Made by a program: the position numbers and the translations under genes. The notes under the pieces were generated by a model. The model had not been told where the DNA came from and did no database searches. It was given only the letters and a program-made list of their open reading frames with translations. Shown here piece by piece: positions 7,704 through 15,262 of a stretch of 15,637 nt of DNA. The DNA lies in assembly GCA_937996625.1 (NCBI GenBank), contig CALKVA010000031.1, forward strand, positions 1 through 15,637, written 5' to 3'. The DNA comes from UBA5951 sp009936885. Its GTDB lineage: Bacteria > Pseudomonadota > Alphaproteobacteria > Puniceispirillales > Puniceispirillaceae. How positions within the stretch are numbered: position 1 is the stretch's first letter; the number at the start of each line of letters is the position of its first letter.

Positions 7704-8949
7704 TTATGGTTGCTAGCTTGCTTAAGTTATCTGATAGTAATTCTTCAGAAATATTTATGGGTGGTACTAGCATTAAACACTCACCACCTAAACCCCCGCC
7801 ATAGGTTAATATATTAGCCTTGTCCATTGCAAGCCTTTGTATGTCGTTTGCAATCTGTGCATTTTCGAATGTAATCGCACATTGAGCGCCGACACACCTA
7901 ATTTGCCCAATGTTTTTATCATCTATGAGGCTCTGTGCAAGCCTTAAAAAACAGGGTTCTATGACATCACTGACATGGTCAATTAGACTGGATTCTTCAA
8001 TTTCTAGTAGCGTAGCTGATGCGGCAGCACAGGCAAGAGGATTGCCTTGAAATGTTGATGTATGAGCGCCAGCCTTCCATTGTTTTAATAAATCCCCCTT
8101 TGCAATTACTGCAGAAAGTGGAAGAGATGCAGACAATCCCTTTCCCATCACGATAAGGTCAGGCGCAATATCAGAATACTGAAAAGAAAATTTCTTTCCA
8201 GATCTGCCTAATCCAGACCAGATTTCATCCACTATAAGCAAGCATCCATAACTGTCTGCAAGCTTGCGAAGTTCATTTAGAAATTCTGGGAACGGGCCCC
8301 AAACACCAGATACGCCCTGAATAGGTTCAACTAATAATCCAGCAATTGGCTCACCTTCTCTCTTACAATGCTCAAAAAGCATGGCGCAATGCTGCAAACA
8401 GTTTTGGACTTGTGATGTATCTCGAGGGTAGGGTGAAAATGAAACAAAATCGCCTATTTCCCCGATAAACGGAAGTCTGATATTCTCAGAATGTGTGACA
8501 CTTAATGCGCCCAATGTACGACCGTGATAACCTCCTTCAAACGCAATAAATCGCTTATTTCCCGTTATAAAACGAGTAAGCTTAATGGCGGTTTCAATAG
8601 CTTCGGACCCAGAATTAGACAGATGAATTGATATATCTTGAATTCCTGCGTAGTGACTAAGTTGGTCATAAAGTGCTGCTCTAAACGGCGATATAAGACG
8701 TGTACCAGTATGAAGAATGCCGCTATCAAGCGCATTTTTTATGGCGTTTATTTGGGCTGGGTGATTATGTCCAAGGTTAGATGTCGCAGAACCACAAACA
8801 AGGTCTAGATATGCTACATCATCTTCCGTATATAACCAGGGCCCATCTCCTCTTACAAACACAGGCGGAGTATCTGATAATTTGAACGTATTTACAGCCG
8901 TACTTTCAAATGTTTTGGTGATTGATAAATTGTCTACATGTTTAATCAT
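7684..8949 (-). CDS. Class III (omega-amino acid type) aminotransferase
   Basis: This 421-residue PLP enzyme belongs to the group of 4-aminobutyrate, diaminobutyrate and taurine transaminases. Visible motifs are LDLVCGSATSNLGHNHP (48-64), NSGSEAIETAIK (112-123), GGYHGRTLGALS (139-150), Asp241 in VDEIWSGLGRSGK, the PLP lysine Lys270 in VMGKGLSASLP, and STFQGNP (298-304). The C-terminus has GECLMLVPPINI, closely matching GECLGLVPPLNI in the fusion protein, so the two are paralogues. Its start ATG overlaps the stop of the ATPase gene by 8 bases (ATGATTAA), so translation is probably coupled. Its 3' end overlaps the fusion gene by 20 bases tail to tail. It likely deaminates the substrate imported by the PotABC-type transporter, but the exact amine cannot be told. 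Confidence 0.9.
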   Translation of the reverse strand: MIKHVDNLSITKTFESTAVNTFKLSDTPPVFVRGDGPWLYTEDDVAYLDLVCGSATSNLGHNHPAQINAIKNALDSGILHTGTRLISPFRAALYDQLSHYAGIQDISIHLSNSGSEAIETAIKLTRFITGNKRFIAFEGGYHGRTLGALSVTHSENIRLPFIGEIGDFVSFSPYPRDTSQVQNCLQHCAMLFEHCKREGEPIAGLLVEPIQGVSGVWGPFPEFLNELRKLADSYGCLLIVDEIWSGLGRSGKKFSFQYSDIAPDLIVMGKGLSASLPLSAVIAKGDLLKQWKAGAHTSTFQGNPLACAAASATLLEIEESSLIDHVSDVIEPCFLRLAQSLIDDKNIGQIRCVGAQCAITFENAQIANDIQRLAMDKANILTYGGGLGGECLMLVPPINISEELLSDNLSKLATIINDRFR

Positions 8950-9994
8950 AAATTATATGAAGCTCATTATGTGTTAAATTTACGTAAACTTGTTCTGACA
9001 AATCTGGCAAAATGTACTTTCTGGGAACATCTATGTCCAACAGTAACCCATTTTCAAATTCCACAGTTAAAAGGTTACTTGTTCCTTTTGTAATAATATC
9101 AAAAACTTTCGCTTTGAGCTGATTTTTAGAAGTTATTCGTTGCTCAGCAATTGCCAGAAATTCGGGTCGGATGACAGCTCTAGCGTTGTTTGATTCTAGC
9201 TTAATTGCTGTTTTACAGGGCACGTTAGTGTGCTCTAGCAGTAATTTTTCTGTATCTTTTTTACTTCTAATTATTGGCCAAAGAGCACATTTTCCAAAGA
9301 AATTTGCTACAAATTCAGAAGCTGGTTTATCATAAAGTTCATTTGGAGTTCCGATTTGTTCTATCTGACCATCGTTTAGAATTGCAATTCGGTCGCTTAG
9401 CGCCATGGCTTCTTCTTGGTCATGTGTTACACAAATAAAAGTGGTTCCGATCTGCTTATGTATCTTTCGTAGCTCTTCTCGCAGTCTGATCCGAAGATTA
9501 GCATCTAACGCGCTTAAAGGCTCATCAAGGAGGAGTATTTTTGGATTGGTTATTAGAGCCCTAGCTAGCGCAACTCTTTGTCTTTGTCCCCCTGATAATT
9601 CTGATGGAAATCGGTTCTGAGTGTTAGAGAGTTGCATTGTCTCGAGCCATTGGGCAGCCTGCTTTTCCCGCTCTGTCTTGCAAACGCCTCTCATACGTAA
9701 ACCGTAAGACACATTCTCTATTATTGTCATATGAGGAAACAGTGCATAATCCTGAAACATTATCGAAATATCCCGTTTTGTTGGATTTAGATTCGTAATA
9801 TCAACATCTTCTAGCTGGACAACTCCACAAGTAACATTTTCTAATCCAGCAATAATTCTTAAAATGGTTGTTTTTCCGCAACCAGATGGTCCAAGGAGAG
9901 TTAAAAATTCGCCGTTTTCTATTTTGAGCGAAACATTATCTACAGCTAGGGTTTTCCCAAATTTTTTCGTAATATTTTGTAACTTCATAGACAT
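8942..9994 (-). CDS. PotA-type ABC transporter ATP-binding protein
   Basis: This cytoplasmic ATPase powers an importer of the polyamine/opine/iron (PotA/FbpC) class. With the start at 9994 it has 350 residues. Visible are Walker A GPSGCGKT (35-42), the Q-loop at FQDYALFPH (Gln81), the signature LSGGQRQR (133-140), Walker B ILLLDEPLSALD (153-164) and the switch His191 in VTHDQEEA. The C-terminal third (about 225-350) is of the TOBE/MOP type found in this class. The frame extends upstream to a TTG at 10018, but ATG 9994 is preferred because GGTAAG precedes it and the homologous sequence begins at MKLQNITKKFG; ATG 9988 is also possible. It probably serves the PotB/PotC-like permeases at 13597-15257. 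It is not of the HisP/GlnQ type expected for the plus-strand amino acid permeases. Confidence 0.92.
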   Translation of the reverse strand: MSMKLQNITKKFGKTLAVDNVSLKIENGEFLTLLGPSGCGKTTILRIIAGLENVTCGVVQLEDVDITNLNPTKRDISIMFQDYALFPHMTIIENVSYGLRMRGVCKTEREKQAAQWLETMQLSNTQNRFPSELSGGQRQRVALARALITNPKILLLDEPLSALDANLRIRLREELRKIHKQIGTTFICVTHDQEEAMALSDRIAILNDGQIEQIGTPNELYDKPASEFVANFFGKCALWPIIRSKKDTEKLLLEHTNVPCKTAIKLESNNARAVIRPEFLAIAEQRITSKNQLKAKVFDIITKGTSNLLTVEFENGLLLDIDVPRKYILPDLSEQVYVNLTHNELHIIYD

Positions 9995-9996
9995 TT

Positions 9997-10025
9997 TTGA
10001 CTTACCATGTAATTTCAATTAGATT
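9997..10025 (+). promoter_or_regulatory. candidate promoter of the GntR regulator gene
   Basis: TTGACT (9997-10002) and TAGATT (10020-10025) are separated by 17 bases, giving a leader of about 25-30 bases before the ATG at 10060. The site lies in the 65-base gap shared with the divergent ATPase gene, so regulator binding here could control both directions. I could not pick out a convincing operator palindrome in the gap. Confidence 0.35.
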
Positions 10026-10059
10026 TCCGTATAAATGCTATTTCTGATGGTCGAGGCTC

Positions 10060-10710
10060 ATGCTCCTACCCAAACTTCCGACGACAATTTCTGATTATAT
10101 TTTCACTGACCTCAGGGAAAATATTATTGATGGTACTCTCAAGCCAAACCAAACTCTCCGAGAAGAAGAGATAAGTATTCGCTTCGGCTCCTCTAGAGGA
10201 CCTATCCGTGAGTCTCTCAGATTGCTGCTGCAAACAGGTTTGGTCGTGCATCAACCGAGAAAAGGGTTTAAAGTCAGAGATTACACACCCAAACAAATTA
10301 GACAAATTTATACGCTTAGAGCTAATCTCGAAGGACTTGTTATCATAGAGTTTGAAGGCAAGGATCTTAACAGCCTGATCGCCACGCTCAAGGAATCCAA
10401 CCAAAGAATGGAGGCTTCTTTTCAGAAAAATGATATTTATAAGTATTTTCAGGAAAATATTTTTTTTCATCAAATGATAATTGATTTTGCTGATAATGAC
10501 ATTCTGAAAAAAACAATAGCCCTTGTAAATGAAGTTTCTCTTCCGGTTCGATATCAGCTCATGCATCATTCTCTTCCCTCTCGAAGGTCTCTTACTTATC
10601 ATGAGCAAATTGTGAGTTTCATCGAACAAGGCAATTTGTCTGAAGCCAGAATACTTACTGAAAAGCATGTTCTTGAAAACATCGAAAAGGCGTCTCACGT
10701 CTATACATAA
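10060..10710 (+). CDS. GntR-family transcriptional regulator (FadR/FCD subfamily)
   Basis: This is a 216-residue DNA-binding regulator. The winged helix at about 8-72 shows the GntR pattern: LRENIIDGTLKPNQTLREEEI, then FGSSRGPIRESLRLLLQTGLV and PRKGFKV. The all-helical FCD effector domain (about 80-212) carries possible metal or ligand residues His137 (FFHQMIIDFADN), His181 (YHEQI) and His203 (EKHVL). The usual Asp four residues before the first His is Asn133. FCD members commonly sense organic acids, often repress a neighbouring catabolic operon, and release DNA when ligand binds. It is divergent from the ATPase/aminotransferase pair and ends 12 bases from the convergent RidA gene. It is thus the likely local regulator of both minus-strand operons and perhaps the plus-strand one. 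A 218-codon opposite-strand frame over the same DNA is a shadow. Confidence 0.92.
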   Translation: MLLPKLPTTISDYIFTDLRENIIDGTLKPNQTLREEEISIRFGSSRGPIRESLRLLLQTGLVVHQPRKGFKVRDYTPKQIRQIYTLRANLEGLVIIEFEGKDLNSLIATLKESNQRMEASFQKNDIYKYFQENIFFHQMIIDFADNDILKKTIALVNEVSLPVRYQLMHHSLPSRRSLTYHEQIVSFIEQGNLSEARILTEKHVLENIEKASHVYT

Positions 10711-10722
10711 ATTTATCCTCAT

Positions 10723-11100
10723 CTAATGGGCGATTGCAGTAAGGGCGACCTCTATAATAGTATCCTCACCAATATCTGAAACTTCAACCAAATTCCTTGT
10801 TGGTGGTCTATCTCCAAACACTTCTAAAAATGCTTGATTCACAGCGTCTTTTTGAGATAAATCAGTCATATACACAACTGCCAGCAAAACATCTCCTACA
10901 CCAGAACCTGCTTCATTTAGAATGGAAATTCCGTGCTTAAGGGAAAGGCGAGCCTGATTCAGAGCGCCATCTACAATTTTCTGGCTTGCCATATCTCTTG
11001 GCATCTGACCACCAACAAATACCAATCCGCCCCCTTTTGTTCCCTGTGATACTGGCGACGTAGAAGCAGGCGCTTTATTTGTTTTAATAATTTCGATCAT
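10723..11100 (-). CDS. RidA/YjgF/YER057c/UK114 family protein
   Basis: This is a 125-residue protein, the normal length for the family, which forms trimers with active sites between subunits. Members hydrolyse reactive enamines/imines (2-aminoacrylate in RidA); some relatives are dedicated deaminases, such as 2-aminomuconate deaminase. The key Arg is present at Arg102 (PPTRNLVEV) and the Glu of the C-terminal strand at Glu117 (IIEVALTA). The canonical GPYSQ loop is SPVSQ, so the Tyr17 equivalent is Val, and the RSCVEV Cys position is Leu104. It therefore does not match canonical E. coli-type RidA and may be a pathway-specific Rid subgroup. A strong AAGGAAAGG ribosome site precedes the start and overlaps the aldehyde dehydrogenase stop region. 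It is the last gene of the right-hand minus-strand operon, and pairing with aminotransferases suits clearing of enamine by-products. Confidence 0.88.
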   Translation of the reverse strand: MIEIIKTNKAPASTSPVSQGTKGGGLVFVGGQMPRDMASQKIVDGALNQARLSLKHGISILNEAGSGVGDVLLAVVYMTDLSQKDAVNQAFLEVFGDRPPTRNLVEVSDIGEDTIIEVALTAIAH

Positions 11101-11110
11101 TTGCCTTTCC

Positions 11111-12490
11111 TTACTCTGTTGAAGATACTTCTTTTACATTGATAGTTGTTGTGAATTCACTCAGTCCCCATGTACCGCCTTCTCTACCTAAACCGGCTTG
11201 TCTGAAGCCTCCAGTTGGCGCGTGGGCGCCTTGAATGCCGGTGTCATTCAATCCAATGGAACCATAATTCAATCCGGAAATAAATTCCTTTAGATAGTGT
11301 TCGTCACTCGAATAGGCGTATAATACCAAGGGTTGTTTATTAGAACGAATAGTCTCGCGAAGCTTTTCTCTGTCCTCGAAAACACAAATTCCCAATAACG
11401 GCGCGAAAATCTCATATTCTAAGAATAAGTTTGGTTCACTAATAAGAAAGGCGGTAGGGTCATACATAAAGCCTGGCCCTTTTGTACGATTTTGAGAGCC
11501 TGCTACACAAGTCGCACCTGCCCTAATTAATTTTTCTTCAAACATATATAGAGTTTCTAGTGCTTTTTTAGTTCGAACGGGACCCATTTTAGCTTCAGCA
11601 ACGCTATCAGTTGCACTCGCTTTTATTTTGGAAAATGCATCTTCAATTTTTTGGATTGCATAATCAGCCACCTTTTTCTCTACGAACAGGATATTCTGAG
11701 CGGAACAAGCTTGTCCTGCCGCTTTTACTTTTCGCACTACAAGGTCATCAACCGCTTTACTGACGTCCGCGTCTGAGAAAATAACAAAAGGATTTATTCC
11801 GCCAAGTTCCCCCACGAAGGGTTTTAGATTTCTTCCTGCATTAGTTGAAAGTAATACCCCAACTTCGGTTGAACCTGTAAAACTAATCGTCCCAATTTCA
11901 TCAGCGGCCATAAGTTGTTGGATGAGGTTTCTGTCACCTGTTCGAACAAAACTCAAAATATGATCGAGTTTTTCCTGTTTCAAAATTTCTTCAAGTTTGG
12001 TTGCTGTTTTTATTCCTAGCTCGGGCGGTTTGATAATTGCGCCCGCACCAGAGCCGATACAGTTTGCTATTTTGCGCGTAATACCCGCAAGAGGGTCGTT
12101 AAATGGAGTAATCAGCAAACCAATGCCTCTTGGGACTGTCGTTACTTTGCGATTAGGTTCTATTTGTTCGGTTAGCTCTAACGAGGAGATAGCATTCGCC
12201 ATATATGTTAAAAACGACTTGGAGTAATCAATTTCGGATATTGCCTCGGCCTGCGTTTTTCCTACCTCTGTTACTATTAATCCTTCAAAGTCTTTTCGAT
12301 TTTTCTCAATCAAGTTTGCGATGGATAACAAAATAGAGCCCCGTGACGATGCCTCTTTTAATTCAGAAAATGACTTTCTATTAATGGCATCGAGTGATGC
12401 CTGTAACTGTGCTGGTGTTGTATTGCTCCACTTATCAAAGGGGGCTCCAGAGTTAGGAGATATACAGTCTTTTTGGTTATTACTTGCCAT
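11111..12490 (-). CDS. NAD(P)-dependent aldehyde dehydrogenase
   Basis: This 459-residue cytoplasmic enzyme would oxidise an aldehyde to the acid. The catalytic set is complete: Asn131 in TPFNDPL, Lys154 in IIKPPE, the cofactor loop FTGSTEVG (204-211), Glu228 in VGELGGINP, the nucleophile Cys262 in GQACSAQ, and Glu360 in EYEIFAPLL. It ends with GLGREGGTWGLSEFTTTINV, usual for semialdehyde-type members. It is slightly shorter than the common 475-500 residues, mainly at the N-terminus. The start overlaps the aminotransferase stop by 11 bases, suggesting coupled translation, and the RidA gene follows after 10 bases. With aminotransferases nearby it probably oxidises the (semi)aldehyde made by transamination of an omega-amino compound. 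Succinate-semialdehyde dehydrogenase-like activity is one option; the sequence does not prove it. Confidence 0.9.
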   Translation of the reverse strand: MASNNQKDCISPNSGAPFDKWSNTTPAQLQASLDAINRKSFSELKEASSRGSILLSIANLIEKNRKDFEGLIVTEVGKTQAEAISEIDYSKSFLTYMANAISSLELTEQIEPNRKVTTVPRGIGLLITPFNDPLAGITRKIANCIGSGAGAIIKPPELGIKTATKLEEILKQEKLDHILSFVRTGDRNLIQQLMAADEIGTISFTGSTEVGVLLSTNAGRNLKPFVGELGGINPFVIFSDADVSKAVDDLVVRKVKAAGQACSAQNILFVEKKVADYAIQKIEDAFSKIKASATDSVAEAKMGPVRTKKALETLYMFEEKLIRAGATCVAGSQNRTKGPGFMYDPTAFLISEPNLFLEYEIFAPLLGICVFEDREKLRETIRSNKQPLVLYAYSSDEHYLKEFISGLNYGSIGLNDTGIQGAHAPTGGFRQAGLGREGGTWGLSEFTTTINVKEVSSTE

Positions 12491-13562
12491 TTAAAGCTTC
12501 ATCTAATTTATTGAATATGATTTCTAGCTCAGATAATGGACGGGCAAAGCATAGCCGGAAATGTTCTTTATAGTTACTTCCGAAAATACGACCGCCTAAT
12601 AATAAAACGTCTCTAAGCTCTGCTTTTTCCTCCAAAACTGAGAAGTTATCTGTCTTTGGAAAATAATAAAAGGAACCTGATTGCTCAACAAAACTCCATT
12701 TTTGAGCTGTAATGAATTTTCTGGTCACATCCTTTTGTTTGCTTAATGATGGTATTACTAAATTATTTTGCACCGCGTTTAACGCCATTATTTGCGCTGG
12801 TGCAGGAGCAGAGCTTAGAAGTGTTTGATGTATATTGGTGAAATTTTGAGCATAGGCTTCAGGAACAAGCGTTGCTGATACTCTAGCGCCTTGCAATAAG
12901 AAGTTTTTCGAGAATGAATCCACCACGAACAGCTTTTCTGAATTACGGCAGTGTGATGCAGACCATTTATCTTCATCAAAGATAATCCTAGAGAAACTTT
13001 GATCAACAATAATATAAAATCCAGATTTTTCTGCTAATTCAATAAGGCCAGTAAGAAATAAGCTATCATAAATCACTCCAGATGGATTATTTGGATTGCT
13101 GAATATAATAACTTTAAATCGGTTTTGCTGATATAATTGCTGAATTATATCCAATTCCATTTCAAACTTGTTTGAGAATAAAGTTGGCATCTCAATTGGT
13201 TTGCAATCTGCTATTGAGCAAATATCAAAATAGCTAGGCCATGTTGGAGAAGGAAGAACCACTTTATCTCCAGGAATAGTTATGGTTTTCAAAATTGCAA
13301 ATAAAGCTGCCTTCGCGCCAGCAGCGATAATAACTTCATGTTTGGATTGGTCCCAATTATTGAATAGAGCTGTCTTTGTATGTTCTATTAGCTCAGGCAT
13401 GCCAGCAGGGGGGGTTAACCTGCCCCAGGATGGATCTGTCTGAAGAACATCATCATAGCTTGGAAGATTGGGTGTAGATAAAGACCATAATATTTTATTC
13501 TGGTTTTTTGCAGCCTTTATTCGCTCCCCAATTTCTAATGTTGGTGATCTTCTTAATTTCAT
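12480..13562 (-). CDS. PLP-dependent aminotransferase, class I/II
   Basis: This fold-type I aminotransferase has 360 residues from ATG 13562. Motifs are Asn156 in SNPNNPSG, Asp187 in IIVDQSFS (pyridine nitrogen), the PLP lysine Lys219 in VDSFSKNFLLQGARV, and the carboxylate-binding Arg336 in FRLCFARP. The Tyr usual after the Asp (VDEAY) is absent (VDQSF). It would exchange an amino group between an alpha-amino acid and a keto acid; beta-lyase or decarboxylase relatives cannot be excluded. The frame extends to GTG 13616, which would overlap the permease by 20 bases and add a charged leader (MNTEHNERNEP). I prefer 13562 because AGAGA precedes it and MKLRRSPTLEIGERI looks like the natural start. 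It lies between the PotC-like permease and the aldehyde dehydrogenase in one operon. Confidence 0.85.
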   Translation of the reverse strand: MKLRRSPTLEIGERIKAAKNQNKILWSLSTPNLPSYDDVLQTDPSWGRLTPPAGMPELIEHTKTALFNNWDQSKHEVIIAAGAKAALFAILKTITIPGDKVVLPSPTWPSYFDICSIADCKPIEMPTLFSNKFEMELDIIQQLYQQNRFKVIIFSNPNNPSGVIYDSLFLTGLIELAEKSGFYIIVDQSFSRIIFDEDKWSASHCRNSEKLFVVDSFSKNFLLQGARVSATLVPEAYAQNFTNIHQTLLSSAPAPAQIMALNAVQNNLVIPSLSKQKDVTRKFITAQKWSFVEQSGSFYYFPKTDNFSVLEEKAELRDVLLLGGRIFGSNYKEHFRLCFARPLSELEIIFNKLDEALNGK

Positions 13563-13596
13563 ATCAGATTCTCTTTTTTCATTGGGCTCGTTTCTC

Positions 13597-14415
13597 TCAT
13601 TGTGTTCTGTATTCACTCAAATCTGATTGCTTAAATAGCAAAATAAATTGCGCAATAAGGCCTAAAGTTAAAGAAAAGATAAAAACAGCAGTTCCAGCTG
13701 CATTTATTTTGGGCTCAAAACCAGTAACCAGAGAGGTCCAAATTCGGATTGGAAGAGTTATTTCAAAGTTTGTCAAGAAATAGGCGATTACGAATTCGTC
13801 AAACGAAAAAGTAAAAGTGAGCAGTAATGTCGCAAAAAGAGATGGGGCGCAAATTGGCGCTAGAATAAGGATAATAGATTTTAATCTGCTTGAGCCCAAA
13901 GAAATTGCGGCCTCTTCCATGGATTGAGGGATTTTGTCTATTCGGTTTTTTAAATTGATAACTGCTAATGGTAATACATATAATGTCTGGCCTAGTAGGA
14001 CTAGCCAAAGGGCAGGTTCAATTCCGAGTGATACAATTTGAAGGCGCATGCCAATGCCAATTAAAATCATCGGAATGACTAATGGGCAAATAACAATTCC
14101 GAACAACAACGCATGTGCGGGAACCTTGGCTTTACTGAAAGCATAGGCGGCTAAAAACCCTAAAATGGTTGCAAAAACGCTTGCAAGGGACGCCATCATA
14201 AGGCTTGTAAGAAAGCTATTTATAAAACTACTATCCGCAATTAGTGCCACATACCATTCAAAAGTCGGCTCTCTGAACGGAAGGGTTTGATACTTGCCAC
14301 TATTAAAAGAAAAAATCATCATTACGATGATTGGTAAGTAAATAACCATGAGTGACAGACAGAAGAACGCTGTAAGTATGGAAAACATAAATTTGCTAAC
14401 AATTAAATTATTCAT
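13597..14415 (-). CDS. PotC-like ABC transporter permease
   Basis: This inner-membrane permease has 272 residues and about six membrane segments. After the first membrane helix it has the family's FSFNSGKY with a downstream aromatic patch (FEWYVAL). The ATPase-contacting EAA motif is at about 168-187 (EEAAISLGSSRLK), followed by the FSFDEFVIAYFL segment typical of PotC/YdcV relatives. Its start codon overlaps the PotB-like stop by 4 bases (ATGA), a sign of coupled translation and of a PotB/PotC heterodimer. The class imports polyamines, opines, thiamine or iron; the substrate here is unknown. Confidence 0.92.
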   Translation of the reverse strand: MNNLIVSKFMFSILTAFFCLSLMVIYLPIIVMMIFSFNSGKYQTLPFREPTFEWYVALIADSSFINSFLTSLMMASLASVFATILGFLAAYAFSKAKVPAHALLFGIVICPLVIPMILIGIGMRLQIVSLGIEPALWLVLLGQTLYVLPLAVINLKNRIDKIPQSMEEAAISLGSSRLKSIILILAPICAPSLFATLLLTFTFSFDEFVIAYFLTNFEITLPIRIWTSLVTGFEPKINAAGTAVFIFSLTLGLIAQFILLFKQSDLSEYRTQ

Positions 14416-15257
14416 GCAGCAAACCTACGTCTCTTCGCAAAACCGTATAAAATGATAGGAAGCCCACATATTATGACGGTCATTGCCAGAACAATAGCAA
14501 TTGTAGCTGCCTGTGATAGATCATAAGTTCCCTTCAAAATGGAAAGCATTATCTGAGCAAGTACAGGCTTTAGCCCGCCACCTAACAATGTTGGCACTGC
14601 ATAGTCCCCCACGCATACAATAAAGGTTAGAAAAATACCGGCAAGCCATCCGGGAAGTCCAAGAGGCAATATGATATCCTTGAAAATATGAAAAGGCTTT
14701 GCGCCCAGCGTGGATGCTGCTTCTATTAGTTTATGATCAATTGAGACAAGCGCCCCATACAATGTGAATGTAGTGAGCATTGAGCCAAACAGAGCAAGTC
14801 CGAAGATAGATGCATTCATGGTGTAGAGAATACCAAGAGTTACCGAAAAACCTGTTACTAGTTCAATAAACCACGTAACAACACCATTATCAGATAAGAC
14901 AAGTTGCCATGAGAAAGCGCGTATAGTGAAACTTGTCCAGAAAGGGGCAAGAATTGCCAGAAGGAATAAAGGGCGCCATTTTTTGTGCACGCAAAATACG
15001 ATAAAATAGGCAAGTGGCCATGCAACTAAGCTTGCGATTAGGGTAGCGGATGATGCAAGGATAAGACTGCGATAAAGAGCTTGGGTTAAGTGAGGGGTCG
15101 CAAAAAATAGTTTGAAATTGTCAAATCCAAAGCCTGTCTCTGTTGTAAGGCTCAATATAACCATATTCAGCGTGGGAAGCAGAAAAAACAATAAGCAAAG
15201 AGACAATGCAGGCAATAAAAACGGCCATGGATTTATAGTATTTGAAGAGGCGCTCAT
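14412..15257 (-). CDS. PotB-like ABC transporter permease
   Basis: This is the first permease of the PotBC pair (281 residues from ATG 15257, about six membrane segments). Family markers are APFWTSFTIRAFSW (about 104-117) and the EAA loop EAASTLGAKPFH (about 179-190), then GDYAVPTLLGGG. The frame extends to a TTG at 15269, but that would overlap the cyclase stop. ATG 15257 lies 5 bases after that stop with GGTAA upstream and is preferred. The cyclase gene comes first and the PotC-like gene follows by ATGA overlap. The matching ATPase is probably 8942-9994, across the regulator. No binding protein gene is in the window; it may lie beyond the right edge. Confidence 0.92.
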   Translation of the reverse strand: MSASSNTINPWPFLLPALSLCLLFFLLPTLNMVILSLTTETGFGFDNFKLFFATPHLTQALYRSLILASSATLIASLVAWPLAYFIVFCVHKKWRPLFLLAILAPFWTSFTIRAFSWQLVLSDNGVVTWFIELVTGFSVTLGILYTMNASIFGLALFGSMLTTFTLYGALVSIDHKLIEAASTLGAKPFHIFKDIILPLGLPGWLAGIFLTFIVCVGDYAVPTLLGGGLKPVLAQIMLSILKGTYDLSQAATIAIVLAMTVIICGLPIILYGFAKRRRFAA

Positions 15258-15262
15258 ATCAG

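Noticed and set aside
9995..10018. TTG start at 10018 for the ATPase gene
   Set aside because: It adds eight residues without family similarity; ATG 9994 has GGTAAG in front and fits the family N-terminus.
10004..10050. ACCAT/ATGGT inverted repeat flanking the regulator promoter as an operator
   Set aside because: The half-sites are only 5 bases and about 37 bases apart, which is not convincing without conservation data.
10066..10722. A 218-codon minus-strand frame opposite the GntR gene
   Set aside because: The plus-strand frame has a clear GntR/FCD sequence over the whole stretch; the opposite frame has no recognisable motif and is rich in residues expected from antisense reading.
13563..13616. 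GTG start at 13616 for the class I/II aminotransferase
   Set aside because: It has no ribosome site, overlaps the permease gene by 20 bases and adds a charged low-complexity leader; kept only as an alternative.
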